NCBI GenBank assembly: GCA_032173965.1 | Contig: CM063294.1 | Coordinates: forward strand, 3,146,452-3,210,451 | DNA from: Sitta carolinensis | Taxonomy: Eukaryota; Chordata; Aves; Passeriformes; Sittidae | Direction: 5' to 3' | Length of the DNA stretch: 64,000 nt | In this document: one piece after another, positions 12,901 through 24,320 of the stretch | How positions within the stretch are numbered: position 1 is the first letter of the stretch | Layout: every line of letters begins with the position of its first letter | Translations under genes and position numbers: made by a program | Notes under the pieces: generated by a model | Seen by the model: only the letters and a program-made list of their open reading frames with translations | What the model was told of the DNA's origin: nothing | Databases searched by the model: none

Positions 12901-13239
12901 GTATTTGTTTAGCTTTAATACAGTGACAGTGCTTTTTGTGTTATGGGGAAGTGCAGGTCCCTTGCAGGGGACAGGAATCTGAGGTTTCCAAGTACCTCAA
13001 GAACTGCTCTGGGAATCAGAAAGGATTTTGTTTTCCAGCTCTTGTGATGTGTTGCAGCTGCCCACTGACTTTTTTGTTTCCATCCTTGGCACGCAGGAGA
13101 ATTTCATCACCACACTCTTTATCATGGAAACATGTCATTCAGTGGCATTCGTACATACTGTTCACATCAAATCAGAAGGTTGGCTCCAACCCCTGCAGAA
13201 ATGGGACCTTTCCAATTGAACCTGCCTCCATAGGTTTGG
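6929..13239. other. Long gene-free stretch
   Basis: About 6 kb of mixed-composition DNA without recognised genes, LINE fragments or RNA genes. The only repeat I can define is the triple decamer at 8585-8640. Short overlapping frames on both strands (none over about 140 codons) lack domains and have no consistent frame, so I call none of them coding. AT-rich pockets near 7795-7840 and 12700-12920 carry no clear motif cluster. Confidence 0.5.
8585..8640 (+). repeat. Three perfect copies of a decamer (cacttagaca)
   Basis: Cacttagaca occurs at 8585-8594, 8606-8615 and 8631-8640, spaced 21 and 25 bp start to start. The second and third copies share a wider context (gttgtc/gttatc before, a(a)ca after). 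This may be a short degenerate tandem repeat or a homotypic binding-site cluster. Confidence 0.75.
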
Positions 13240-13740
13240 TGCCGGGCTGAACGCAAAGCCAGAAGGAGACCGATTTTTTTCAGACAGGTTTTCAGAGACG
13301 ACAGAAGATGCATGGAAGCCTCCCAAGAACCGCCTACCCCATGAGATGTTCACCATTCAGGATGTTGGCAAACTTGTCAGATCAGAAGGTTGTGCAAGAT
13401 GCCAGCCGCTCGGGGCCAGAAGTGTTCGTGAAGTTTTGGGGCCTGTCAGATTTTCGCTGAAGAGCTACCTGAGGCAGCCGTATGGCCCAACACCAAGAGC
13501 TGAATTGAATCTAGGTCTTCCTCAGGATCTGACGCCCGCTGCTCTCTTTCCTTGCTCGGGATTTGGAAAGCCAGACCTGGAACAGGATGTGATTTGTTCA
13601 TGTTGGTCTGCGTGATGCCAGCTGAGGCTACTGGCAAATCCTGCTCGCTGAAAAATTATCTCATGTAGATGAGGGTCAGATGATTAACTTTGATGAATCT
13701 TGCCACAGCTGAAATTACTGCCAGTGCTAGGTATGAGAAG
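13240..13740. other. CpG-retaining block of unknown nature
   Basis: CpG dinucleotides are clearly more frequent here than in the flanks (for example near 13250, 13269, 13300, 13330, 13408, 13456, 13479, 13531 and 13558) although GC content is only moderate. A plus-strand frame of 89 codons at 13346-13615 matches no family I know, and its ATG has no special context. Retained CpGs fit constraint or low germline methylation. The block then passes into an AT-richer part with gattaactttgatgaatc at 13683-13700. Coding exon, enhancer and lncRNA exon all remain possible. Confidence 0.3.
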
Positions 13741-14280
13741 GAAACATTGGCAGAGCTGTCTCCCTGCCATGGGAAGGATCTCTTTTTCTCCTAGAAAGTA
13801 AAGCAGGGGTGCTGTAGCTGCTTAAGCTGGACTCCTCAGCCTTGATGAGAGAGAAGAGTTTAGTTTCAGACCTGCATCAGAGTCTTTCCTTCTGAAGTAC
13901 TTACACAAATGAAGAATTTTTCCTGGGGAAAGAGTCCCTGGAGAAGAGATTTTCATCTGGAATAAACAAGACAGCATTTCACCACAAATTCACCAGCTGC
14001 CATGTATGAGGCAAGGGGATGGGTGGGGATTGCTGCATTTGACCATGGGGATTTTTCATCTGTTCTGCCACCCAAAAAGTGCCCTGATACAGGAACTCCC
14101 TCTGGGGCCGATATCAGCAGTGAGGGATTGGTAAGCCTGGGAGATGTGCTTTGTCTGCCAGAGCCCAAAGCCCACGCTGTCACCAGCTCTGCAGAGGCAC
14201 TGGGGTTGCTTGGGAGGCCAGCACCAGGCAGATGTGGGCACTTCTTGGTTGAGGTGGCAGCCCTAAGCAGTTACCATCAA
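13741..14280. other. Gene-free stretch
   Basis: Plain sequence leading into the CR1 copy that starts near 14281. The 168-codon plus-strand frame at 14002-14508 runs into that CR1 element and is not credible as a gene. Confidence 0.5.
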
Positions 14281-14706
14281 TCATGGAATATCCTGAGCTG
14301 GAAGGGACCCACAAGGACCATCCAGTCCAACTCCTGCCCCTACGCAGGGCATCCTAACCATCCCACCCTGTGTCTGAGAGCTTGGCCCATAAGCTCCTGG
14401 AGCTCTGGCAGCCCTGGGGCCATGACCATTCCCTGGGGAGCCTGGGCACTGCCTGACCACCCTCTGGAGGAAGAACCTTTTCCAAATGTCCAACCTAAAT
14501 CCCCCTGACACAGCTCCAGCCATTCCCTCAGGTCCTGTCCCTGGTCCCAGGGAGCAGAGATCAGAGCAGCCCCTGGGTTAGCCTGACCTCAGTCTCCTCT
14601 GCTCCAGCTGCACAGGCCGAGTGCCCTCAGCTGCTCCTCGTGTGGTTCCTCTGGGCCCTACTCCATCCTCGTGTCCCTCCTTTGGACACTCTAAAAGCTT
14701 TCAGCA
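14281..14706 (-). mobile_element. CR1 LINE fragment (about 425 bp), minus strand
   Basis: The + strand begins with the 3' end reversed (tcatggaatatcctgagctg at 14281-14300, then ggaagggacc and ccatccagtccaactcctgc near 14319). It continues through the aagaaccttttccaaatgtc block (14471-14490) to the ccctcctttggacactctaa region near 14675. The tail octamers are lost. The gagctggaagggaccc subtype differs from the ggtttggatgggaag subtype at 39968, so at least two CR1 subfamilies are present. Confidence 0.92.
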
Positions 14707-17700
14707 GTCCCCAGTGAGGTTTGAGGAGGGTGAAGGAGGTTTGCTGACTACTCTCAAGTCATGTTTGAAAGATGTAAACAAATGAGGCAAAGAAAAAGAT
14801 GTGCAAGACAACCAGCACAACACCCAGTGGGTCACAATCACCACAGTGCTCCCACCAGCCTGCACAGACCCCTGGAAGCCAGCACTGGTGACAGGGGCTT
14901 GAAGTGCCGCCACGCTGAGGCTGCTGCTGGCACTGAGCAGGTGGCTCCTTGTGACACTGGAGGGCCACCCCAAAGGGCTCAGCTGACAGGAGGCTCTGCA
15001 GCAGCACCAGCCTCTGTCAGGGAGCTCTGGGATGTCCCAATGCACTGGAAGCTTGGCCTGCTTGTGGGACCACAAAAAGAGCAGGGCCATGGGTCAGGGG
15101 AGCAGAGAAAGGCCACAGGCACTGGCTGCAGCCAAACACAACTGGGCTCTCCAAACATCAACCACTTTTTGTGATGACACCAATCAAATTCTCATCTGGT
15201 TGCCTCACTAGGGGCACCCGAAGCAAGAGCAGAGAGACAGATGAATCAGCCATGGGTTTGCTTGCTGTAGCATGCCTGTTGCCAGTAGATTTCCATGCTT
15301 CCAAGAGCAAGCTCGAAGCTTAGTTCATTTTCTGAATAGAGGGATGCTCTACCAGATGTTCTGCAGTTGGAAATAGTCTCATCCAAAACTTCCGGGCTGG
15401 GCATCTTTTTGGGAAACCAGGCTTCAGCTCAAGTACAAGTTAATTGAGCATCACCTATGGAAATTGGGGTGAGATGATGTGCCCTGTTCTGCAAGAAATC
15501 TGATGAGACAAGGACAACAACCTCCCCAAGGAGTGTCTAGTCTCTCTCACAGAAACTGTGGCTTTACAACTGCAGAATGAGTGGGTGGTTTTCAAAGCAA
15601 AATGGAAAGATCATCTATCCTGTGGAAGCAGTATCCCAACCACAACCTGTGCTACACCTATTACTAGCAAACCTAGATGAGGAGAGAAATCCCTGGAGCA
15701 GCCACCCATCTCCAGATTCACATGCCAGAAACGTATTGATATTGAAAGGGATAGGGACACTGCTGCACAAACATCCCCCAAGGAAACCAGCCTGTCAGGG
15801 GACAGGCAACAACCCACTGAGATCATGCCAGAGACAGGCAGAGACACAGCACTGATTGTGTCACTGTCACTGATAGGAGAGTTGTCCAGAAATAACAGCC
15901 CTGCTTAGCCTGGGAGAATGGCAAACAAAGGACTCAGAGGAAGCTGAAGAGAAGATGGTGAGTAACCCACAACTTGTAACTCCAAAAGTCATTTAGAAAG
16001 GGTAAAGAAAGAAAAGGGAAGCAAAAAATCCTCTGGGGTCCCCGGTGCTGCTCAGTCATTAAAACACCTGATGGAGGTGTGTTTACCTCACAGAGATGTG
16101 CCTTTATCCCAAGTGTTTGAGATCCCATGGCTGCAGTTCTTGTCCCTCTCTAGCTTTCCTCCCGTGTCTGACTTCATTCATTACAGCATGGCAGCCATAA
16201 GCACCAATGGACCAGGAATTGTTTCTTTATTTTTGGGAGGAATCTGTCCTTCCCCAGCATCACTAGTAAACATTAACACATGTGATTGCTCTGTCCCAAG
16301 CTACTGTCCTTGCTCCATCCAGGGCAGGGAAACACTGCTACTTGGGCTTGTGGAAGAAAGAGGGAAGGAAGAAAGGGAAAACCAGGCTGTGTGGATTTCA
16401 ACCATCTTTGAATTACCCTGGCCTCTATTTGACAAATGGAGTCAGTCGTGGTCTGCCTGAAAGGGCCCTGTCTGAATGTACAGGATGGATGGCAAAGAAA
16501 TCTGATAGACAGGAGGTGAGAGGAATGTTCCCAATGATGGTTTGGGAATGAACAAGACACCAAGCACCTGAGAGCTGTCACCTCCCCAACATCCCACCCT
16601 GCCAGGGGAAAAAGAACAATGTTCAAGCAGTATCTGACATTGTGTGGACACTCACTATGGAGACAGCACAAGTAACGACCAGGCACTTCATCAGGGTGGA
16701 ACTGTGATTGTTTCCACTCTCACATCGCCTTTAGTCCCTCCTCTGCTTGCAGGGACCATTCCCAAGGGAAGGGAGCAGATCATTCAGCCCACACCATCTC
16801 CTGAGTTCTCACTGTCAGTGCTGAAGTTCCCCTGGGGTTGTGCCAACTGCATTGGTTACAGACCTGCTCTCTCATTTTGTAGAGGTGGTGGTGTTTGTCA
16901 GAGTCCAGCCTGGATCTCACTCAAGACCTTTATGTGACACTAAAAGCAATAATGGAACAGATCTTGGAACAGAAAACAATGAAGAATGAGAGAAAGTGCT
17001 GTGGAAAGTGAGATCTGGTAGAGATGATCCTGAAGGACCCTTCCTCCAGAAGAAACTGAAGCGGTGCCGCTGAGGAGGCATCATCTCTCATCAGCTTCCT
17101 GGGGCAGGGGCAATACATCTGTCCCAGCCTGCTATTGGCTTCATGGACATGCAGAGTCATTAATCACACGGGGTAATGAGGGATCTGGCGAGGCTGCTCC
17201 TCCCAGCTGTGCCCACAGCACTCACAGCACTGCCCGGCACAGCAGCGGCGCTCAGCAGATCCATAATCCCTTGAGTGGGCAATGGGAAAGGGCTGTGGTG
17301 GAGCTCACCACAAACACAGACATCCACTCCCCTCTGCCTGTGCAGGTGAGGACAAGGCCCTGTCTGGCAGCAGGCAAATCCCCATGGATTTCCAGCACAA
17401 TAGGAGGGAAGAGCAGTGAGGAGTCTGTCGTTCAGAACAGAAAGGATAGGAGAGGATGAGGAAGCTGCAGCTGTGGCCACACAAAAGCCTGGCACAAAGT
17501 CCCAGCATCCAGGAGGAGAAATTCTGCTGGACCTCGTGCTTGAGGTCTCCCACTGGTACAGGACCCTGGTGAGCAAGTATGGAGATGCCAAAGGATGGGA
17601 CACACTGAGAAGAGAAGGTGTGACACATGGGAAGGTCAAAACCAGTGCATTGGGGATGATTAGTACCTCTTCACCACTTTGCCCAGCAGAAGGGCGTCCT

Positions 17701-17984
17701 GCTGCCATGGCAGGAGGAGATCAGCAGCTGGTGAATGCTCTGGTGCAGTCCCTGTAGGAGCCCAGTGGCCCCATGGCTGCTAAGTCCACACTCAGCCCGT
17801 GAGGGTCCAATGCCCTGCAGGGCTGACAGGGCCAGTGCATTGCATCCCACCAGCAGTGCTGTGCTGGTGGGACTGTGGGAGAACAAACGTGCATGGAAGC
17901 ACTGGGGAGACTGACAGCCATGGCTGACTCACCCAGCCAGGCTGGCCACAGCCATGGTTGGAGGTCGCCTCTCACACACTGCAG
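14707..17984. other. Gene-free stretch with a PBX-HOX-type motif
   Basis: No gene, LINE or RNA feature is recognised. A short purine-rich tract lies near 16353-16380. ATTAATCA, a PBX-HOX-type composite site, occurs at 17159-17166 beside a CpG. The minus-strand 182-codon frame at 17160-17708 is Ser/Leu/Pro-rich, overlaps open frames on both strands and has no domain. Confidence 0.45.
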
Positions 17985-18190
17985 CTTTGTCACTCTCCAT
18001 TATTTAATTGATAATTTATCATGCCATTCCAGACAGAGACGAGTTCCCGTTCGTGCCACTGTTTGTTCCCTGTCACATAGTCAATTCCCCAATCCAATAC
18101 ACCAGTTGTACTCTTATTTTATGAACCATACCTTAGGGCCTAATTAATGCAATTAATCAAACTTTTACTTAGGCAGGCATATCTTCATTT
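17985..18190. promoter_or_regulatory. Candidate enhancer: GATA inverted pair and homeodomain cluster
   Basis: An AT-rich island between GC-richer flanks. At 18009-18021 two GATA cores face each other with a 1-bp spacer (tgataa, t, ttatca). At 18141-18162 lie taattaatgcaattaatcaa plus ac, which holds a TAATTA homeodomain core and ATTAATCA, a PBX-HOX-type site. CpGs survive at 18041-18055. The motif content is seen directly. Enhancer function and conservation are inferred. Confidence 0.4.
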
Positions 18191-21100
18191 CTCTGCTGAC
18201 TGTCTGCTTGGACAGCTGGGTGTGTTGTCTGCATAGTATTCATCATCTGAAGCCATTACAATGCTCTGGAGCGCACTGAGGAGTACGGGGAGGGGAGGGG
18301 ACTGTTGGTGACTGAGCATTTCTGATCAGGTTTCAAATACTGACACCAAGGGCAGATCCTGCTCTGTCTGAAGCCAGGCTCCATGAGGGGAAAATTCTAC
18401 AATTCAGCACCGGGGAGCTGGGGTATTGCAGAAGTTGGTCATAGAAGTGGCTTCATTGATGTAACTGAGGAGCATCAGTGGGTTTGCGGGTCACTTGCCA
18501 CAGCAGAAGAAAATGTAATGGTAATTGGAGGTGTTAGCCAGAAACATGATGGTGACTTTGTGACTAAAAGGCTCTTGAAATGGAGCAAACTGACAAACTG
18601 GACAATTTCCTAAGAAGCCATTTCACATCGGATATCCCAAAAGATCGCTCGCACAAGACCCAAGTAACCTTTCCTAAAAACAAACAGCTTTATGCTCTCT
18701 AATTATCTGTAAGAATCTAGAAAGTGAATATAAGAAACCAAAAACATTGTCATCCTCCAGCCCTTCTTAAAAATAATAAATAGATGAAGCTGTGAGGACA
18801 ATCTTTTAAAGTGTCTTGGAAATGAACACTTGGCTGAGTTGTGACTCCCTGATAAGGCTGGACCTTGATGGAGTCGTGGCTATGAATAAACTATGTCCAG
18901 CCCTCAACCTGGCATCCAAAGATGATGGGACAAGGTTATCTGCCACATCTGTGAACAGTTAAAAATGTGTCAGGACTCACCATTGTGTTGAGTGCTTATC
19001 AATCAGATACTCTTGAAAGCACTGCCAGGAAATACTAACACCAGAGATCACAGACTCGGGGATATTTATAGTGTTTCCCCAAAACTGGCATCAATTCCAC
19101 TGTCAAAACAAGAGTAAAAAGAGCTCTTTCCATAGCTGGCAAGTTGTAAGGGAGAACTTTAAAGAGCCAAGCAAAGGAGAATCGTAGCTAAAACCAGTCA
19201 AAGAGTGTCATGTCACCACAACATCTCCAGGATTGTGCCCTGTAACGTGGCAAAACTGACACTGGGACATTTAGTACAGAAGTGACAGCTCCAGGCCCAG
19301 GACATCTGCTGTGACAGCATCTGGACCCAGACTAGCAGTGTGGCACTTCTTGACACTTCAGTTTAAAATGAGGAGATTAAGGCTCCCTATCTAGGTATGG
19401 AAAGGGCCAAAATGATGGCCACTGGCCATGAAAAAGCCACTGGTCTGTGCATTAACTTGCTGTTCCATGGTTTTGTTCTTTGCAAAACAGGGTAGGCAAT
19501 GCAGAGTGTGTTTGTCAACATCACTGCTGCCTCGATAAACCTAATGAGCCATGGATGGAAATCCTTCAAAGACTAAAAATACACCTCTCAGATTTTTCCT
19601 GTAATGCCACAATGGTCCCTGTGGGCTGGACCAGCTCTGTTTCTCACAGACAGGAACATTCACCTGCTCCTGTAACAGAATTTCTGCTCACCAAGCAGCC
19701 CTGCCTGTGTCTGTGTGTTTGTGAACATCTCTGAAATTCAAGTGTTAGACAGTCAGAACTGGGAGGGGAGAGGTGGAAGGTCTGTAACAGACCACGGGTT
19801 AAGAAGAGGAGGTTTTTAAAACTTCACTTTCCAGAGCTTTCAGAAGCAGCTCCACATTTTAAAGGTGACTTTCAAACTCTCAGTCCATTGTGGCAAAATA
19901 TCACTAAATGAAACCACAGTGTCCAGCACAAGGACCCACTGCAAACTTCCAGAGCCATGGTATGTGTGACACCATGAATTCCTGGGATTAACTGCAAATA
20001 TCTAGTTATCCCAGAGGGGTGGCTGAGGGACCTGCTGCTGTGCAGCTGTGGGACACAGATTAAAAAGCAGGAGCTGACAGGTAAAGCCACACGCTCACAC
20101 AAAGTTGTACCAAGTTCATGAGAAGCTGAAGCAATTATTGCTTGTATTCAGCATTAACAAACCTGCAATGACAAGCATTTAGCTAAGCCTAATTTTAAAA
20201 GATATACTGCTCCCTGGGAATTCAGTTTCTGCTCAGATTAAACCCAACCTGTGTGACAGCAGTATGATATAACGATGATATCATACTACATCATTCTAAG
20301 GGAGCTTAAATCAGTCAGCATTCAGGCTCTGTCCATGGCTGCGCCAGACTCTGTGTGACCAGACACCCACAATGCTGACAGAGCACCCCAAAATACCAGG
20401 ATGGAGAAAGACATCTGGGGGGATTTCAGCACTCTTCACTACGCAGGAAAAGTGCTGCACTTCCCAGCAGTAATGGTAGCTGCTCAGGCTGGGTCTGGTC
20501 AAGGAGGCTTTATCCATTGCTTAGAACACAGAGAGGATCAACCACAACGAGATCTAGGCACTGGTGAGCCCACTGCCTGGCATTTTAATGAAAACTGGGG
20601 AGAAACACTCGATGGGGCCAAGCACAGCCCCATGCAGATGCCTTGCAGGAGGAGAGCAGAAGACAACCAAGCTGCTCTCTTGTTGTGTTTGAGGCTACAC
20701 TATTTCTGCCTCTTCCTGTTTGTGTCCTTCACCTCCCACCTTCAGCTGGACCTGAAACTTGCTGAAAACCAGTTAGTTTTCCCTAAAGATGACAAATCTG
20801 AAAGTTAAAGGTGAAATTCCCCCTGTAGTGTTTTCACTGGTGGGCAAAGTGAGGGTTCAGGGTAGTTCCAAGCCTGACAGGTACCCCCTCGAAGGTAGAC
20901 ACCCACTGTGACACAAGCACCAGGAGTCTTGGGAAGCAGATATTCCCTGCAGGGCTGTAGCAAGGATGCACAGGGGTAAGTGGTGGTCTCTGGAATAACC
21001 TGCATCACCTAACTCATGAGGCAGAGGGGGAAATCTCCAGGAGTGGAGCTGTACTGAGAGATACTGCCAGTAAATGAACTGTCTTTTCAGCTGCTTATTA

Positions 21101-22879
21101 CCAGGCGCACAGAAAACATCTACACAGCATGAGCTATTACATGATAGCAGAAGCCCAGCCCCACCTCGGGAAGCCTTTCCACAGGTCCCACTTACAAAGG
21201 ATGGGTGGGGATATTTCCAGCTCGTGTTTTCAAATGCTCTGGAAGAAATTAGCTGTCCTTACTGGAAACTACCTTGTGGCAGACTCACACAGCCACAGAG
21301 CTGCCCTGCTGCTCCCCAGCTTCCCCACCCCTGGGGTTTATAAATCACTATCTGGCAAGAGAGGTTGTGCCAAGGACGGCACACATTGGGGCCAGGGTTG
21401 GATCTCCACCTCAGCACCATGGGAGCTGAGCTCCTCACCAAGCACCACTGCTGGTGGCTCAGGGATGCAGGAGAGGCAGAGCTGCTGTGGCAGCACCCCT
21501 GGTGCTCCCCACAGAGCTGATCCCAGCCCTGCTCCTGCCATCACAGGCTGTACCCCACAGTGAGGGCTGCAGCAGCCGTGGAGCTTAGACCAGTCCCAAA
21601 GGCCTTGGTGGTCTTTCCATCAGTTTGGCCAGCTCTGGCTCAGCCCCAGAGGGACCAGGTTTCCAATGACTCACAGCTCTGGCCAGGGTGAGATCATAGG
21701 AAAAGTGGCCAACGTGGCCCTTTCCGTGACAGAACACACGCCAGCAGGCGCCAGGAAGGACCTGGGTGCAGCAGAAGTGGCTCCAGGCTGGGCACATGAA
21801 GGGAGCCAGTGACTGCTGCTGCCTCTTGGCTCCACTGCATGCAGCTCCCCTGCAGCACGGCTCCCTTGGAGCCTGGAGGAAAGCTGCATGCAGGGAAACA
21901 GGCAGGGGAGGCATGGGCTGGGAGGTGCTGGCAACACTGCCCTGGCTGAGCTGAGAGCCCATGGAGTGGCTGCCCTTGGGAAGGGGGATAGAGATCCAGG
22001 GGATGCTGCCACACCACCCCAAACTGCTGACTCCTTACGGTCTCTCTGGTCATGAAGGAGGCCATCTCTTTCAGGATGAAAGAGGAAGGCTCCTGCTGCA
22101 TCTAGCCTGGCTGGGGGCAGCCACGGGAAGCATGGCACATCCCTGCCACAGCTCCCAAAGAGACAGCAGCATGTGCCAGAGGGGCCTGGGCTATCCCTGG
22201 CTGTTCCCTTGAGCCCCAAGTACTGACAGCAGAGTCACACATCAGGCTGGGAGGAAGCGCATGTTTTTAGCCCATGTTTCCAGGAATTTGATGCCTAACT
22301 GCCTCAGAGGGCTTTGGCCAAAGAGTGTCTTGCTCTCTGAAGAGCAGAGCTCAGTGGCCAAGAAGAGGCCGTGTGCAGGAGCACACATGATTTATGGGCG
22401 AGCCTGACCAGACTCCTCCCTGTAGGACACCTCCCTGGTACCGCTGCTCCTTCTAAAGCCTTGCTGTCATTTTCTATTTCTTCCCCTCTCATTTTGCCCG
22501 CTAACCTCCCAGTCTGGACTTCCCAGACGGCCAGAGATGCCTGACGAGCACACAAAGCACAGAGCTCGTGGGATGGAGCTGCAGGAGCCGTGGCCAGGAG
22601 GGAGCTGCTGCAGGAGCCATGAGCTCACCACTGCCTGGGGGCCAACACCCCGTGCCGAGAGCCCCCTGCCCACCAGCACGGCCTCCCCGCTGGCACCGGC
22701 GAGGCTGCAGAGCGGGAACATCTGTGCTACACAGCCAGCACGGGCTCACCGGGTCCGCCTGGCTGGCGGGGAAATGACGATTTTGGCAGTGCCCCACGGA
22801 GCCGGGGGGGTGCCAGGGCAGGCACGGTGCTGGCAAGGGGTGCGGGCAGGATGGGGGTCACACTCTCCTGCAGAGCCAG
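18191..22879. other. Gene-free stretch, AT-rich then GC-rich
   Basis: From 18200 to about 20300 the DNA is AT-leaning (for example 18690-18790) with no gene. A small perfect hairpin sits at 20261-20287. From 21100 onward composition rises to GC-rich and open frames overlap on both strands (21671-22219 minus, 22537-23031 plus), a compositional effect rather than evidence of coding. No transposon is recognised. Confidence 0.5.
20261..20287. repeat. Perfect 10-bp inverted repeat (hairpin, 7-nt loop)
   Basis: Agtatgatat at 20261-20270 pairs perfectly with atatcatact at 20278-20287 across the loop aacgatg. The arms are AT-rich, so the stem is weak. No terminator or RNA gene context is present. 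Confidence 0.8.
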
Positions 22880-23485
22880 CGGGGTCGGGGGCCTGGCCCC
22901 GAGGAAATTGCCTGCCAAGGACTGCGGAGGGCAGCCGCCGCTCGCTCTCCATTAGCATTCCGCGGCACTGCCACCGCGCGAAGGAGAAAGGCACCCTCGT
23001 AAACACAAGGAGAGGAGATAAAAGCACTTAGCGCAGGCTGGGGAGCGAGACAGAGGCACTTCGGCTCAGGTGGCTGGCTCCTGCTCCGGCTTTTGTAGTC
23101 TGGCTGCAGCTTTCCACCGCGGCAGGTTCGCGCCCCATCGCTCGGCACGGCGGAGCCGCGGCTCCGCCTGAGCGGCACCGGCAGAAGTTCCCCAAAGGTT
23201 AATTGATGCTGCAGTGCTGCAGCCACCCTGGAGACAGCTGACTGCCAGCAGCTTCGCCCTGTCAGCGCCGTGCCGGAGCTCCTCTCCCTCCGCAGCATCC
23301 TTGCCCCGGGTGCATTCCCCGCCGGGCGGCCGGCGCAGCGCTCCCACCCGCGGGACACAGCCGGCGGGGCTCCCTGCGCTCCTCTCCCAGGACCCAGAGC
23401 GCTGCCAGCAGCAGGAATCATCGTCCCCATGCCCCCTCCTGCTCCTGTCCCCGCAGACACCAGTCTGGCAGGCTCCGTGCCCCGC
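22880..23485. promoter_or_regulatory. CpG-rich block, candidate CpG-island promoter
   Basis: CpGs are dense from about 22920 to 23400, unlike the flanks. Inside are a TATA-like gataaaag at 23017-23024 (plus orientation), a perfect 20-bp GC palindrome at 23149-23168 centred on gccgcggc, and an AT-rich gttaattgat at 23199-23208 resembling an HNF1 half site. If the TATA-like box is used, a plus-strand start would fall near 23045-23055. Long frames cross the block on both strands (23214-23648 plus, 22858-23460 minus) but match no family. It may be the promoter and first exon of a gene or lncRNA, or an orphan CpG island. Confidence 0.45.
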
Positions 23486-23989
23486 GTTCCTCGGCAGCAG
23501 GAGGGACACGGAGCCCCCAGGTCTGCGTTATTGCTGTCCCCACCTCACTGCCGTGGTCTCCACTCTCTCATCCCCTGTCTCATGGGCAGGGGCAGCCCCC
23601 CTCCAGGAGCACAGGCTGCTGCTAAACCCGCAGCACACCCCCTGGTGATTCCAGTGCCTGCAGAGCTCATCAAGAACAGTATTTAAGCGAAGGGGGGGCA
23701 GAGGATGGGACTCAGTGGTGGGGGTTAGCCCCCTCCCTTCAGAGCCTGTGCATTCCCTGGGTACCCAGTGGTGAGGGCTGCAGGGATCCCGGCTGCATGT
23801 CAGGGCAGCCTAAGAAGACAAGCAAGCTGGGCATTTCTACTTGAGCAGCTTGCTGGGGGGCACAGCACAAGCCTCTGGCAGGGGAGCCAACCCTCCTCGG
23901 CAGCCATGAGACCAAACTGGGCAGCCCTGCCTTGGCTTGTACTGGGGCCACCATGTGGGAGGCCTCTCCTCAGCTGTAATTCTAAAATC
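23486..23989. other. Gene-free stretch next to the CpG-rich block
   Basis: GC-rich DNA without recognised repeat or exon. If the neighbouring CpG block is a promoter, a first exon or intron could extend here, but I see no donor site I can argue for. Confidence 0.4.
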
Positions 23990-24320
23990 TCACATGATGT
24001 CAGCTTGTTTCCCTGTCTACAAGCTTTAAAATTAAAAAAGACCCATCTCTGAGATGTCATCCTTGCTCAGTCGATATTTTAATTGTCTGGACTCTGCCGC
24101 TCTGTTTACCTCCTCAGAGCTGTAAAATAAATAACACTGGCCTTTCCCCCTCCAATCAGAAGGATTTTTCCTTTGTTCTCCCCTCAGGCACCAACAACTT
24201 TCACTTGTGAGGAGATATCTACGCGACAAAGTCCCCTCCCCACAGCAAACAAGGTCAAAATTCAAAGCCCACCAGGATCTACATGATTCTGATCATTTAT
24301 ACAAGCCCAATGCCCTGGAT
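23990..24320. promoter_or_regulatory. Candidate AT-rich non-coding element
   Basis: AT-rich block with gctttaaaattaaaaaagac (24023-24042), tcgatattttaattgtc (24071-24087) and aaataaataac (24124-24134), plus retained CpGs at 24071 and 24222-24224. No gene frame of interest crosses it. The profile resembles a conserved non-coding element lying close downstream of the CpG-rich block. This is inference only. Confidence 0.28.

Noticed and set aside
20261..20287. Hairpin as a possible miRNA precursor or terminator
   Set aside because: Only ten AU-rich pairs, too short for a miRNA precursor, and intrinsic terminators do not apply in this genome.
22858..23648. Frames of 200 codons (minus) and 144 codons (plus) in the CpG-rich block
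   Set aside because: CpG-rich DNA lacks stops by composition. Neither translation matches a known family, although a short first exon cannot be ruled out.
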